Shown in pieces: positions 23,724 through 36,700 of a DNA stretch of 64,000 bases. Source of the stretch: Lanius collurio (lineage: Eukaryota; Chordata; Aves; Passeriformes; Laniidae); the NCBI GenBank assembly GCA_020086605.1, contig JACBWW010000021.1:714209-778208 (forward strand), read 5' to 3'. The notes below the pieces were generated by a model. That model searched no databases. It saw only the letters and a program-made list of their open reading frames with translations, and was not told where the DNA came from. The position numbers and the translations under genes were made by a program. Each line of letters begins with the position of its first letter. Position 1 is the stretch's first letter.

Positions 23724-26700
23724 TGTTTGTTGTCATGTGGCAAACACCATTTGGCATGTTTACTCCTAGGTCTTAATTACCCTGCAGCAGTACTTTTCTC
23801 TTTATAGGTCTTACTTCCTTTCCCTCTCTCAACTGTAGCATGAAACAGCACCTAAATTAATCCAAAAATAATGGCTTCGTTGTTCCTCCTGTCTTCCCTC
23901 CTCTCCCCAGCTGCTTCTGCTTCTTCCCCTGCCACCAGCACCCGTGGGCCCTCCACTGAACTTGAGGCAACTTGGTAAAGCAACAGAGTTACTCCAGTGA
24001 AGAAAAGAGAGTTTTGACACTGGGTTTGTAATTCAAATTGGCTCAGTGATGAGGCTTCTAACCATCAGGACCAGCACACAGGAGGGCAGCAGGAACATGA
24101 TAAGGGAGAGGGACCTGTGCACTATCTCTGTATTTAACACAAGGAAATTACAGTAAACTCTTCATTCTGCTTAACCATGACTTTTGTTAAAGATTTGTAT
24201 TGCTTTTTGTCCTTGAAAGAGCTTTTCCTGAGGCATGTGAGAAGGTACCAGAGCATGCTGTGGGGCCAAAAGAGAAGGGAATGGCCCTGGAATCCCTCCC
24301 CATGTACTCCTTGTTACCCAAACTCAGATCAGAGAAGTGTTTTGGCAGATGTCTTGCCCAAGCCATTTTAAAGAGCTGCTTGCACCTCCTGTCCCTTCTC
24401 TTGGTTTCGTGCTACATTAGCACATGTGCTCGTGTACCTCTGTCCAGAAATGGGTCCCAGAAAAAATGGGAGTGAGGCAAGTGCTCATTTAGCTGAGTTT
24501 CTGTTTACCCAGATGAGTTCAACCTGTGACCATACAGAAGGATGTGAGTAGCAGCAGGAATGAGTTATGTCAGATCTTTTTTTTTTACAGCCCCTTGGCT
24601 ATATTGCATTCCATCTGCTTATCAAATTTGTGTTGCTCTCTCATTTGTGTTGAAAACAAGTTCGTAGGGCTATACTGGAAAGCAGGCCATGGAAACCTTG
24701 TGGGCTTAGCACCTGGAGTTGGGAGGTGCCTGTGGAGCAGCAGATCTGCAGAACAGCAGCAGCAAGATTTGAGAGAGCTGGGTGGGGAGGTGACAATGTT
24801 CCAAGTCGAGTTTGTCACAAAAGAAAATATTCAGTACCCATGCTCCCACATTGTGTACATTTCTGATGCTTTTATTTGAAAAAGTTGGAGATGTAGCCAG
24901 TAACTGGTTGTTGAAAAATGCAATGAAACATTTATGGGCTAAACATAGCCTATAGGATGTGGTTAAAATAAAGTTATTTGTAGGACTTGGGCTTAGTGAT
25001 GCAGCATGCTTTGAATTTTAAGTCTGGCCTGTTGTAAAGGCTATCTGTTCTTTGCAGAAGAGTTTGTAGCAGCTAGAGCAGATCTCTCCAAGATGGTTCT
25101 CTTTGCGTGGGTTGTTACTCAATCACCCTTCATTCTGTTAATTCCTCTGCCCTTTATGCTTCTTCCTGGTTTTCCTCCTCCTCCTGACATGCTTGATTGC
25201 ATATATATTTCCCTCAATGTATCTCTGCTATTTAAATGCACCAGTGGTACTTGTTCTCCCACTCCCAAACACCACAGATTTGCTTCCCCTTTTGAGAATT
25301 TTTGCTGTTGACTGATTACATTGTTGTGTCATCTCTGCTTCATTAACTGCACACGTTAACTTTTTAGTGGGTAATCAATACTATAGAGAGTTTAGCAAAG
25401 GAATTTAGCAAAAACACTGGTAGGAAACCAGCAATCATCCTCTGCCCAAATAAACTAATATATAAACCCAAAGTTTCCCTTCCACATCCCACACAAATGT
25501 CTATCTTCACACACAAATAAAAATACTTGAAATGTTATGAAATTCCTGTGGGTTCTTTAAATGAAATGACCTTCTCTTGCTATCCCAGGTTTTAAGAAAA
25601 TAATCACTGGAAACCCAAAATGCTTTTCCTGAACTATTCTAACTAGACCACACAGATTGCAGTTTGTGTGTAGTGAGGACAGGGCAGGGTTGTGCTGTCA
25701 CAGAGCTTATTAGGGAAGTCTGGAGCGAAGGCATCCATGGAGCAGACAGATTAGGAGAATCACAACTGGAAGCTTTCTTTCTGTCATCCTTCTCTGCAGC
25801 TTTTGAAAAAGAAATTGAACTAATAGCCCTCATACCTCGAAGCTGTGCCTTCAGGGAGCCATTATGTTCACTCCTCTTTGCACAGAGGATAAATTTATTT
25901 TATAATCAAGTGTTTTTAATGCACGGAAGAACATCTGCTTTTTAATGCTGGAAAATGAGCAGAATTTGTCTTCTGAGTATATTGCAAGTGGTGCTGCAGT
26001 TCTGGAAAAATCATTTTTCTTCAGGTTTTGGGAGTTTAAAACAATTCAAAATTTTAGGAGTTTCATCTTCACAGAATTAGGAGTACAACAGAAAAGATTT
26101 ATTTTTAGAAACTTAGAAAACTGCTTCTTGGGGTACCTTTAACTTGTTCTCCTCTGCTGTCTACAAATAAAAGTAAAACTTGTCAAACTGTAATCCCTGC
26201 CTACAAAACCCCTCTTTCTCCCAGGTTGCATCGTCCATCAGATGATTTTGATTTTCTCTGTAGTCTTGGGAATGGCTCATTGTAACAAGTGAGGCTGTAA
26301 CTTGTTGCAGTCTCTGGTTGGTCTTGCTGGGTTTGCATTATTAATGAAAAGCAGAATAAAAAGCCTGTCTGCTTTACCACCAGGTTCTCATAGAAGGAGT
26401 TTTGTCTCCAAAACATTTTGGCAGGATTTAGTGATTTCATTCTGATGTTTCAAATATGTTTGCATATTAACAAATAAATTTGGCTAGGATGGTAAATATT
26501 TGTTTATATAATATAGTGCAGCAGTTTTATTTTGGTAATTTGCTATTCTTTTTCTTCCCTTCCTTGGTTCTTAGATATACACAAATAGAAATGGGTTGTC
26601 TTTTATCCATATATTGAGAAATTCAGTTTCCACCTGCTTTCAGGTGCTAAATTGTCATTTTCCAACAAGTTCAGCTTAGCTAATATGGGAGATGGACTTA

Positions 26701-28287
26701 GTGAATCTCTTACTCTAATAGCTCAGTCCAAACTCAGAGCCACATAAAAAATGCCAATCTGGAATCCTGTGTCCAGTAATGACTGCATCCTTTTTTTGAC
26801 AGGCTCAGGGAAAAAGGGACAAAATCTCTCCCCAAAAGAAGAAGTTTTCTTTAGGGACTAGCTGCTGATTTTTGGATTTTGTTCAGAGAACTAATCAAAT
26901 CTGATCTTCAAAGCTAAAAGCCAACTATTAGTGTGGATTCAAGAGACAAGCTCTTGCCAGCCTAAGAAAATTACTTCCATTTTTCTATTCAGGATGAAAA
27001 AAACCCCAAACCAAAGCTGAAATGACCAATTTAAAACAGTGTGAGCATTTTTTCCTGTGACTTTTACCCTGTGTATGCAGGAGGGAGGAATTAATGAGGT
27101 GATTCTGTCAGAACGTTTTGATTATGTGATCTGCAAATTAATAGATTCTATAGATTGATTATATTCTAAATAAGCTGTGGTGATTGAAAACATACCCCAA
27201 CTTCTTGTGAAATCTGGGAATAATTCTTGCAAGAAATGTGTCCTTGGACCAAACTGCCTAATGAACTTGATGGTGTTTGATAGCCACATGCCAAATGGAG
27301 ATAAATATTTTATAGTTATGGATCAGTTATCCAATACATTCTACAGTAATGGATCTGGTATCTGCTCAGCTGGAGCTTTTATGCAGTTGATTATCCTTTT
27401 GGGACTTACAGGGAAACGGATGCCCTTGAGGTCAGTGGAAAATTTTCAGTATTAGGGTGGAAAGCTAAGATTTATGGTGGAAATACAAGTCTGTTCATGT
27501 TTGGAAAAGGTGGATAGACATTTTTGAAGTGGAAAGTGTCAGTTTTATGACAAAAACAATTCACAGAAGTGCATTAATTGTCCTGAGCTACTTTACACCT
27601 TTTTCTCTTTTTTCTCCAAATGAGTTGAAATACATTTTGTTGAACCTATTAACTTTGCTTTGTGTAGTGCTATCACTTTGTGGAAGCACAGCACTGAAAA
27701 AAGCTGTAGAATATCTAATTTCCTTGAAAAAATGTTTTTACTCCTCTCAGTTTGGAGCAGAAAACAAGTTCTTGGAAAACTGGGGCTTGTGGGGCTTTTT
27801 GACCATTTCTGAGTAGAGGAGAGAGTTTAGTTTCCAATACACTTTCCCTTTGGTTCCTCATTTTCCTGTCCTAGTCTGTTCTACCACCACCATCTCCTTG
27901 TCACACCCAGTGCATCCCGCAGTGGCCTTTTTGTCACTTCTGCCAAGGACAGAACTTGAACTGTCAAACCTTCCTCAGCAGCCCTTGTTGAGCAGGTGGT
28001 GCTTTCCCCCTGCCAAAATCTGCAGAGTTTAAGACACAGTCGTCCTAACCCTCCTTTTATTTGGCTGGCAGATGTTGAGGGAGGGCACATAGCAATAAAC
28101 ATCATTTTCTTAGAATACTAGTATGGACATGCAATTTATAGGAAATTAGTCCAGTGGAATAAGTGTTAGAGTTTGAGAATATTATATCATGCCAAACTCA
28201 ACTTTTTACCTAAGAATTACCACAGTTCTGGAAAAGCCTTCCTCTAAATGTGTTTCCATGATCAAAAATAACTTACCAAAAAAAATT

Positions 28288-28309
28288 AAAAAAAAAAAAA
28301 AAAAAAAAA
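28288..28309. repeat. A22 homopolymer
   Basis: There are twenty-two consecutive A residues, preceded by an A-rich lead-in. An AATAAA lies about 190 bases upstream (near 28094), which raises the idea of a retrocopy tail. However, the intervening sequence shows no recognisable gene, and I see no clear target-site duplication. Confidence 0.8.
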
Positions 28310-29062
28310 GCAATGACATGCTAGGAAGTTAGAGTTGCCTCTTGTATATAATCTTGAACTGAAGTAATATGAAAAGCATGAAGCTGAATTTCCCAATCTG
28401 ACTGGAAGTTTTCTTGTGTGGGGGATTAGCTTCCAGCCAGCTTAGGAAGCACATCTATCAGGCTGATTACACAACCCACAAGCACTTTCATCAGCTACAG
28501 CTGCCAGAGAAGTGCAGGGATAGACCCTTGGCCAAAAGTGCAGATTTTTATCTTCTTACACAGTTTGTAAATCTGCACCTTAAGAACTGTTTTGTTAACA
28601 TGCACATGGGCTCAGGATGGCTCAGCTGCTGTACTGTTTAAAGAGAAAAACAAAGCTCCAGCAGCTTTGCTTTACATGTAGTTGAGTAGGGAGTAATCGA
28701 TCATTTTGTGAGTAAACTTATTACTGAATAAATTTGGATGTTTCAGAGCAGAATACCCTGTAAACATGTCTTGTACCTTAGCAATGTAAAAAGGGCTCTT
28801 CTTCATAAAGTCTGGTACACTGCTGTATTCATACTGCATAAATTTTGCCCAGTTTTTAGCTTCAGATTAAAAGTTCGAGACAGATGTCTAGACTTGTAAG
28901 ATACTGGAATTAGAAGTGTCAGTGTGACACAGTGAGCTGAAATGTGGTGGATTAAATTGTGATTTTTGTTTTCAGGCTTCCTTTTTCAGTTTTGTTTTTT
29001 CCTGAAAATAGCTGTACTTTAAGATCTAGTCTGTCATTCTAGATTCTTCATTTTTATTTCAG

Positions 29063-29154
29063 CTGATTTTTCAGTCATTTTGGAGGACATATCTAAGAGG
29101 GCATGGGAAGGAAGGTGACAAGATGCTGGTGATAGTGGCACCACTCCACGAGCT
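29063..29154 (+). CDS. Candidate internal exon A (92 bp), weak
   Basis: The acceptor cttcatttttatttcag precedes 29063, and GTGAGT starts at 29155, although the exon's last two bases (CT) are not the usual AG. One frame is open throughout, from the first base: LIFQSFWRTYLRGHGKEGDK then MLVIVAPLHE, with two bases left over. The other two frames hit stops. The overhanging CT would join the first base of candidate exon B (33706) in frame. I recognise no domain. An alternative acceptor 12 bases downstream would keep the same frame. It may well be chance. Confidence 0.22.
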
Positions 29155-32100
29155 GTGAGTCTGTTTCCTGGTTTGTGAATTTTCAGGATCAGTTGTTTGA
29201 AATTGCATTGGTTCCTGTTCAGCTTTCCTTAGGAAAGCACTGCTTAGGCTGGACTGGCACAGAGTGATTTTGGCTTAGCTCTTTTCACTGCTTGGCATTT
29301 CATCTTGCCAAGGCATGCTCCAGGCTCAGCATTCACTTGCTGCACTGAATATTTGAGCTGCTAAAGGTACTGAGCACTTGCTCCATCATGCAGGGGCAGG
29401 GCTGTGTGCATATTGCTGCGTGGCTGATTGAAAAATGGTTTAAGAGATTATGTCCCTTTGTTTCTCAATTCCTTATTTCTTGTTCCCTGTGTAATGAACT
29501 TGTCTAATTTCAATGTGTGAAACACTGTCTTCTCCTGCTGAATGTTAGTCAGTTTTTTTCACTAGGGATTACTGCAAAGACACTTTTAAAATGTTTAGCC
29601 TCCAACAGGTAATTAATCTTCTCCTAGTAATACTGTTTGTATTCTCAACCCTTTTGAGAAAAGGTATCTCATGGATCTTGAGTGGATGATAAAGCAGTGA
29701 TAACGAATAGTTTGCTTTAATGGACTTAATTGTGAAATAAATTTTGCCCTCTGAAGTCCAGTCCATTTTTCCCCTGTAGTAGTTGCTCTTCAAGATGATT
29801 TATTTTTTCCTTGCTTGAGATAGACTTTTAGTGAAAAGTGTCCTGTGGACCATGTCCATGTGCAATCTGCATTGCCATCAGCTGCCATCCTGCTCTTCCA
29901 GCAAGTCACACTTGAGAGAGCTCATTTGAGATAATATCTAATGCAGAGAGTCTCCAGCCTGTGCTCAGGATGGACCCTGAACACAGTAATTACACACAGT
30001 TTTAGCCTCTAGTGAGCATTTGCACTAGAAAAGGAACAGATCAAAACTGAGAGAGCAGGCAAATCAAAACTGAGCATCCTTCTAAGGTAAAACACGTAAG
30101 TTTTTCATATTGCAGAAATAATCATTTCAGTTGGTGTTTGAACACTGATAGTTTGAACACTTGGGAAAGGTGTGGGGCTGGGGGCTGTACCAGAAGGTGG
30201 GGATGCAGTGTGCTTTTCCTTCCCCTGAAAACACTGGTGCAGATTTTTTCCCTGTGAGCCTGTGCAAATTACATATCCACAGAGAAATAAGTGACTGCTG
30301 TATGGAGGGATGAGGATTTAAACAAAGCATTAGTAGCTTATTAAAAATCTCCTCTGCAGAGGGTAGAAGTTTTATGTTTCAGTAGGAATTTTAGGTTGTT
30401 GGCTGCTGCAGTACTTCTTGTTCTTACCCTGAAAGTATGAAGAAAATGATGCTGATTTGTGACAGTGTAGCCCAGTTTTTTAAGGATGCCCTGCTTAAGG
30501 GAATATTCATAGGGCTTAATAATGTATTATTCAGATTTGAGGTTTATTTGTGGAGATTTGAGTTCAGGAAATGGCATTGTTATGCAAGAACTGGAGCAGC
30601 TAAAAGGAAAGGAGATTAATATGCTAAGATTTGGAAGGGGAAGCTGGGGTTGGAGGATTATGTTAGCTCAGGCACTGATTTTCATATTTAACTATGAAAC
30701 TTTCTCTAAAACTTCTTTTTCTTCAGAGCAGAATTGGGTTTCAGAATCAAAAAGATGTTACTGATGCATAGAAGCTGAAGATGTTTCTAATCTTTGTGCA
30801 GAACTTTTCCCACTGATTCAGGAGATCTGGGCATGCTTCACTGTGGGCATTTCTTTCAGGGACTCATTAAAATGAATGCACAAGTAGCATCAGATCATTT
30901 TTATTCAACTGTGTTATTAACAAAATGGAAAGTTGGAGTGATTAAGCCATGAAACTGTAACTATCCCTCGGGAACAGCTCAACAATTGTGCTTCAGAGAT
31001 GCTTTCTATTTGAATTCAGTGCTTACTTCAACAGAGGAGAGAGGCAGCAGTTCAAAGATGAGCTTGTGTATGGCTACAGTAGACAGACTGGCATTTGCAG
31101 AGGAGTTTATATTGTGTTACATTTAAAATGGAGAATTTAACATTGGAGTTTTTTTATCAAGTTGATATCTATTTTATGTATTTCATTTTGTTGCTACATA
31201 CAGTAACTGCAAATCATAAACCATAGAAAATTTCAAAGTTCTGTAGGTTTCATGCCATAAATTATATCACAAGGTACTGTTCAAAATTCTAGTATGAAAA
31301 ATTTGGTATCTCACATATCATTTTCTCTTACCACTGAGGAAAGCACAGCATTGCATCTTTGATGCTGTGTTAGTTTTTCACGGGGAGAGAAAACCTCTTT
31401 GAACAGAGGAATGAGTTATGAAGGAGTAAGATTAGAGAAAATTAATCTAACAGCAATGAACTAACTTAAGATCCTCAGGGAATGGATACCTTGTCCTGTT
31501 AAGAAAATAAATTAAATCTTTGCAGTTTCAGAAAGGAAAATAAGGATTGTCAATAACTTAATGAAGTATCTAATAAAAAGTTAGTATTGAAAACTACTGA
31601 CCTGAAGGCCAGTTGAAAGAGTTATTTGTCCATGTAATCCTTCTCACCTGTCTCTAAGAAAACCTGGGGCTCCTCAGGCATAACTTATGTCCTGTATTCT
31701 GTGTGCACCTTGTAAGTTAATGTGTTTGTGCTGGAACTTTCAGGACAATAAATGTGCATTGGGAGCCTTTTTTCCCACTTCAGCTGGACTCAGAGGAAAT
31801 TCTGGCATTCTCATCTGGGCAGGTCCTGGAGGGGGGCTGAAAGTGCCATGGCCTTTGTAATTTATACAGCAGCATCTCAGCAGCCTCCAAAACACCCGAG
31901 CTGTCAAGTTGAGCATTTTGTGTGTGGTCTGTAGGCAAAATGTTCTGACCTGGTATGAATGAGAAAGTTGTTCTAAAACTTTAGTGCCTGAGGAGAGGAG
32001 TGTGTGTGAAAAATAAGGTTCCCAGTGGCACAAATCCCTGCTGAGCAGTGTGCAGGCTGGGAAGGAGTAAGGTGTGAGATACCCTGGTGCATAATTACAC

Positions 32101-33705
32101 CCCGTTCTCAATACATGCGTATGGAATGTGCATTTCTTGGCTGCGTGTACCACAAAATACCTGGTGTTTATGGCCTGTCACTGTGTTAGGAAATGCCTCA
32201 CAGGACTTTGATGCCTTAAGATTTTAAATTAAAAACTTTATAATGGGATGTGCAAATAATATTTAGTGAGGACTGGGACTTTGAGGTGGAAACTTTGGGA
32301 AATACTGATTTAGAAAATACTGGATAACATTCACATGACGAATATGAATCTTTGTAGTGTTAACATAGAGAATCTCTAACTTGGTAGCAGATCTTTAAAG
32401 ATCTGTGACAAAAAACAAATGGGGAAAGGCAGCACATCTTACTAGCCTAATTTTAGAAAAAGGAGAGAATTTCTGGGCTAAACCTTTGGTAATTGTTATT
32501 CCAGGAAAAGCAATAATTTTCCCTCATTCAAACTTCACTGCCATTAAAGAATAATTCTCAGCTTTCTGCTGTTCCTCCTTTAGAAGTGGTTGTTGCTTTT
32601 GGCAGGTGAGTATGCAAGAAAGCTGTGGATGATTTGGTTATTTTGGAGGAGCTGGAGCTGTTTGAGAAGATAGGAGTTTCTGTTTAGAATGGAAAACTGA
32701 TCCTAATGGTCTCTTTGGAGACAGAATGGTCTTTCAAAAATTCTTTTCATTCTGGATATTAGAAAAGCACTTTTCTGTGGAAGAAAGGTATGTTGGGACT
32801 GAAATATGGCACTACTGAACTTGTGTCCAGATAAATTGCACCAGTTACTGGTTTTAATTTTGATTACAAGTAACCTTAGAGATGTCTTACTGTTTACAAT
32901 ACCAGTGTTATTCTGGCAACACTTACTTCTCTTACAGTATTTCTGCCTCATGCACTGATCACCCTAACTCTGTATGCTCCTCTCAGGAAGTGTGACAGGG
33001 TGGGTGCCCAGGCTGGGCAGTTGGGAATGCTGGCAGGAGCCTGGCCCAGGTCACACTGCAGATCATCCAGAGCAGGATCTTTCCCCTTTAAAACAGGGTC
33101 AATGTTTATTTAGCCATGACTGTGTAGGTCAGGGAGTGCTAATTATTGGCTGAGACGTTGTTGTATTGGTCTGACAAGTTAATACATACAAATTTTTATT
33201 CTGAAGTATTTAAGTTTTTATATATAATGAACTTGATGTAACCTCAAGAAAGCCAGAAGGAAAAGCTGTATTTGTTAACATGCCATCTTTTTATTTTCCT
33301 TCCACAAACATATGCTGCTGATATTTAATCTTCAACATGTCCCCGATCATGCACTGAAATAATAATTTTGCCCTATCAGATCACCTTTCTTCTAATATGG
33401 GGCTTTTTTTACTGCCTGGAATTAGTTGTTCTGAGTTTAATTAGGTTTAAGCATTAAGGATACACTCTACTTGGAAAAGAAAGTTTGAAAAGATACCACC
33501 TATTCCTTCATCTTTGTGTCCTGTTTCAAAGGAATATGCAATATAAAGCCTCAGTAAAAACTCTGTTTACAGGAAGCTAACGATTATTCTTTTGATAATT
33601 TCTGTCAGTGCTGACTATTTATGGAGTGTACAGTTACCTATTCCTTGATTGAATTAATTCATGGTTCTTCTGTTTTATTTGAAATACTGTTTTTTCTCCT
33701 TGTAG
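29155..33705. other. Intron-like stretch, no supported gene
   Basis: This is AT-rich DNA with no recognisable coding exon or transposon. A strong donor, TTGGCAG|GTGAGT, sits at 32605/32606. The exon it would define with the acceptor at 32504 (32505-32605) has stops in every frame, so at most it is an untranslated exon. Confidence 0.5.
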
Positions 33706-33787
33706 TCCCAAAATGTTATGGAACAGTAGAACACTCCCTGTGATATGGCCCACTGAGGAAAAGCCTTCAGGGGAAGATGTTAATGTG
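33706..33787 (+). CDS. Candidate exon B with possible start codon
   Basis: A good pyrimidine tract, ctgttttttctccttgtag, precedes 33706. The donor AATGTG|GTAAGG ends the exon at 33787. Only one frame is open: one overhanging base, then PK followed by MLWNSRTLPVIWPTEEKPSG and EDVNV, ending exactly at a codon boundary. The ATG at 33713-33715 has A at -3. If the non-coding first exon (to 4168) spliced directly to this exon, it would be the first AUG of the mRNA. The frame also connects in phase backwards to candidate A and forwards to candidate C. I do not recognise the protein. The evidence is splice sites and phase only, so it may be a non-coding or chance exon. Confidence 0.35.
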
Positions 33788-36700
33788 GTAAGGGAGAGCT
33801 TTAGGAAAGAACAAGTGTCAGACACACTCAGCCTTGACAAGGCAGCGCAGGGCTGGGCTTCACTGCTTGTAATAGAAACTGCTGTGAGTAAAGGGGCATT
33901 TTGTAATAAAGGAAATTGTAATTAGGGAAATAGCATGTTCCTTAATTGCTGTCATTTTGGAATGATCGACAGTAAAATGGTGGTTTGTGTCCTGCTTCAT
34001 CAGGGAATGTGGTAGGAATGGGCTTTAAGAAGCACATCTGGTTTTTAAGTGTTTTTATCCTATATTATGTAGCAGTTCTGCATGTTGATTTTGTCGGTGG
34101 AAGGGAGAGTTCTCTGGTCATGTGGATAGGGAAGGGAAGGTATAGCAGCTCATTTACAATGTCTGGAAAAAATCCCTTCCAAGACCCACATGATGAGTGT
34201 AAATGAAGTGAGAAACGAGGTGGAGCACCTAAAGCTTCCCAGTTCATGTTCCTACACCTGCTTAGCAGAGCCAAGGAAGAACACAGAACCTCCTCCTTTC
34301 TCACAGAGCATGACTGGGTGTTCCAGCCAGCTCCTCCAGCATTTAGATTATCTCCTCTAGGAAGACTTCAAAGCAGGCACAGGAATATGGTAACCAAGTG
34401 TGGGATCAGGTCCAAGAGGACGTGTAACTGGAGAGCTTCCTACTGGAGGCAAACCCTCGTAGCTACTGGGTGTTTGTGCAGAGAGAAGAGCAGTTTTACA
34501 GCAGTAAGATGTTTATTTGTAGTAGGAGTTGCCAAGAAAACCAAGGAATTGGTGTTAGGGTTGTTTTTGTTGGTTTTCAGATATAAACTGCAGATCTGGC
34601 TGTCAAAAGTAGACCAAACTGCATCATCATAATTCCTTCCCAGATACTCCTACCAATCCCTGTGTAACTAATGGCTGGTGGGAATATGGATCACCTGCTT
34701 GGCCAGGCACAGAACTGAGTGTTTAGTCCCAGGACAAGACCATGGACTGTCTTTTCCCCTGCTCCTGGTTCTCTGTGTTGTGCTGCCAAAGTGAATGTTT
34801 GATGTTGGATATGAATTCTGTCCCTGGGCATGCTTGACATTTGTAGAGGGCTGGTATTTATTCTATGCAGAACCAGACTAGACTGGTTTTGTCTACTTCA
34901 AATAGCAAATTCTAAAGATTTTTAGCATTTACCATATTGAATAATTTTCAAACCTTTTCGAGCTAATTTTCAGTAGTGCAAGTTTCTTAAGGTTCTTGAT
35001 GTTGTGTCTCTGATAATACAGGCTTTTAGAGATGGATGGTTCTTTGGCTGACAGGTTATTCCACAGAAGAACATTTGGAGAGTATTATTGACTGATAGAT
35101 CCTAATGGCTTCTGAAATGCTGTATCTTGGTTTGTTCTGGAAATCTGAGTAGATATCACATTCTTTTTGTTTGTCTTTTGGGATAAGATTAATGAGCCTT
35201 GTAAATTATTAAGGGCTATGCTCTCATTTTCCAGGCCTGCTTTCTCTGAATAGGTGCTGTGTGCTGAAACTGCTCATTAGTAGGTGGACTGATGGCTGCC
35301 TGTATATATTATTGATAACTTGGTGGGAATTTCCCTGTCTGGAAAAGCGTGATAGGCTGATAGAAATGCTTTGCATAGAAAGGTGATGTTAAAAGATTTG
35401 ACACTTGATGCATTTGTTTCTGAAGGTGTATTTGGCCTTATGCCATGGGGTACCCAGCATGAAAAGTTGTCACTGGGAAGCTGATGGAATGCTGTCTTGC
35501 AGTCCTCTCGCTGTTCTTACAGACCCATGAGATTTTTGTTATAACTCTGATATAATCTGGAGTGTATTCTTGTAAAAGCAATACAGTTTTATTTAGCGTG
35601 TCTTCATAAATATATTGCCATTTCTGCTACTGTTTTACCACTCAAAAATGGGCTGTTAAACAAAGCTGAAGCAATGAAGCAGAAAAGATTCCTGGAGTTG
35701 CGAGTGGCTACTGTGGTATCCTACCTATTATCAAAACCAGCTTCAAAGTGTTACTGCCAGCCATCAGGCAGAGAAAACAGGCATTATCCTGCCTGAACTC
35801 ATAATCCTTGAAGTTTGAATCTGCTCTTAAAGATCTAGTGAGACAAAATTTCATTACTATGTATTCCATTAAGAGAATATATTGCCAGTATATGCAGGAT
35901 AACTTTTCTGCTAATGTACAGATTTAAAACGTTTTAGGGACATAAATCAATACCTTAAAATAAAACCCAAAGCTCAGAATGCCCATTTCCTTTAAGACAT
36001 GGCTCATTCAGGATGATTAATAACTCTTAGTGGTACACCTCCACTTAGGCCTGTCTAAATCTGGATTGCTGCAACTTTATCTTGAGACATGTCCTGTATC
36101 ACTCGCACTCCCTCTGGTTCCTCATGGTGGCACTGGCTGGGTTTCCAGCTCGGTCAGTGCCTAGACCTGCTCTTTGTGGGATCATGCGAGCACAGGAAGG
36201 GGCAGAGGCTCAGAAGCCAGGGCTGTGCCAGCCCAGGTTCAGGATGATTTGAAGGGTTGTAGATCCACACCCTTTGGAAGCATCACTTGTTTGGAATATA
36301 TTATCTTCAAGTTTCCGCTGAGCCTGAAAGTTTCTAGTTGAAATGGATTTTAGATTAAGCAGAGAATTTGCAAAACAATAGGAGAGAAAAATGGTAGCAT
36401 GAGTCATAAGCATGGGACCTTCCCCCTCTGTCTGCTTAGAACTGCTGAGATCCCGAGGATTAGCTCACAGAAGAGCTGTAGTTTCCAGCATGCAGTCAGC
36501 CACTATGTCCATTGTACTTTCAGTTTGCTGGAATAAAAGAACCAGATTAGTCATCAAAATGTAGGGTTAGCATAAAACTCAGTAGTTTATGACCACTTTT
36601 TTGGACAACTCAGCTTAGATGGTATCTGAAATGCTGATGTTTAGTCAATGTTTTTTGGTTTGATATGCTGGTGAAGTGGCTGTAAGTGTCTAATAGATGT

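Larger units (their letters stand above)
4169..29062 (+). other. Presumed large first intron, proximal part
   Basis: From the donor at 4169 the sequence runs for about 25 kb without a recognisable coding exon. It is AT-rich, CpG-poor and almost free of identifiable transposons. It contains T-tracts (about 6537-6549, 10328-10341 and 15006-15017) and small tandem repeats. Frames such as 6942-7343, 20643-21092 and 22491-22841 have no domains. The intron may be shorter if one of the candidate exons listed separately is real, or could belong to more than one gene. Confidence 0.55.

Noticed and set aside
27850..28310. Possible processed retrocopy ending in an A22 tract
   Set aside because: No recognisable gene sequence precedes the tract, the AATAAA is about 190 bp away, and no target-site duplication is visible.
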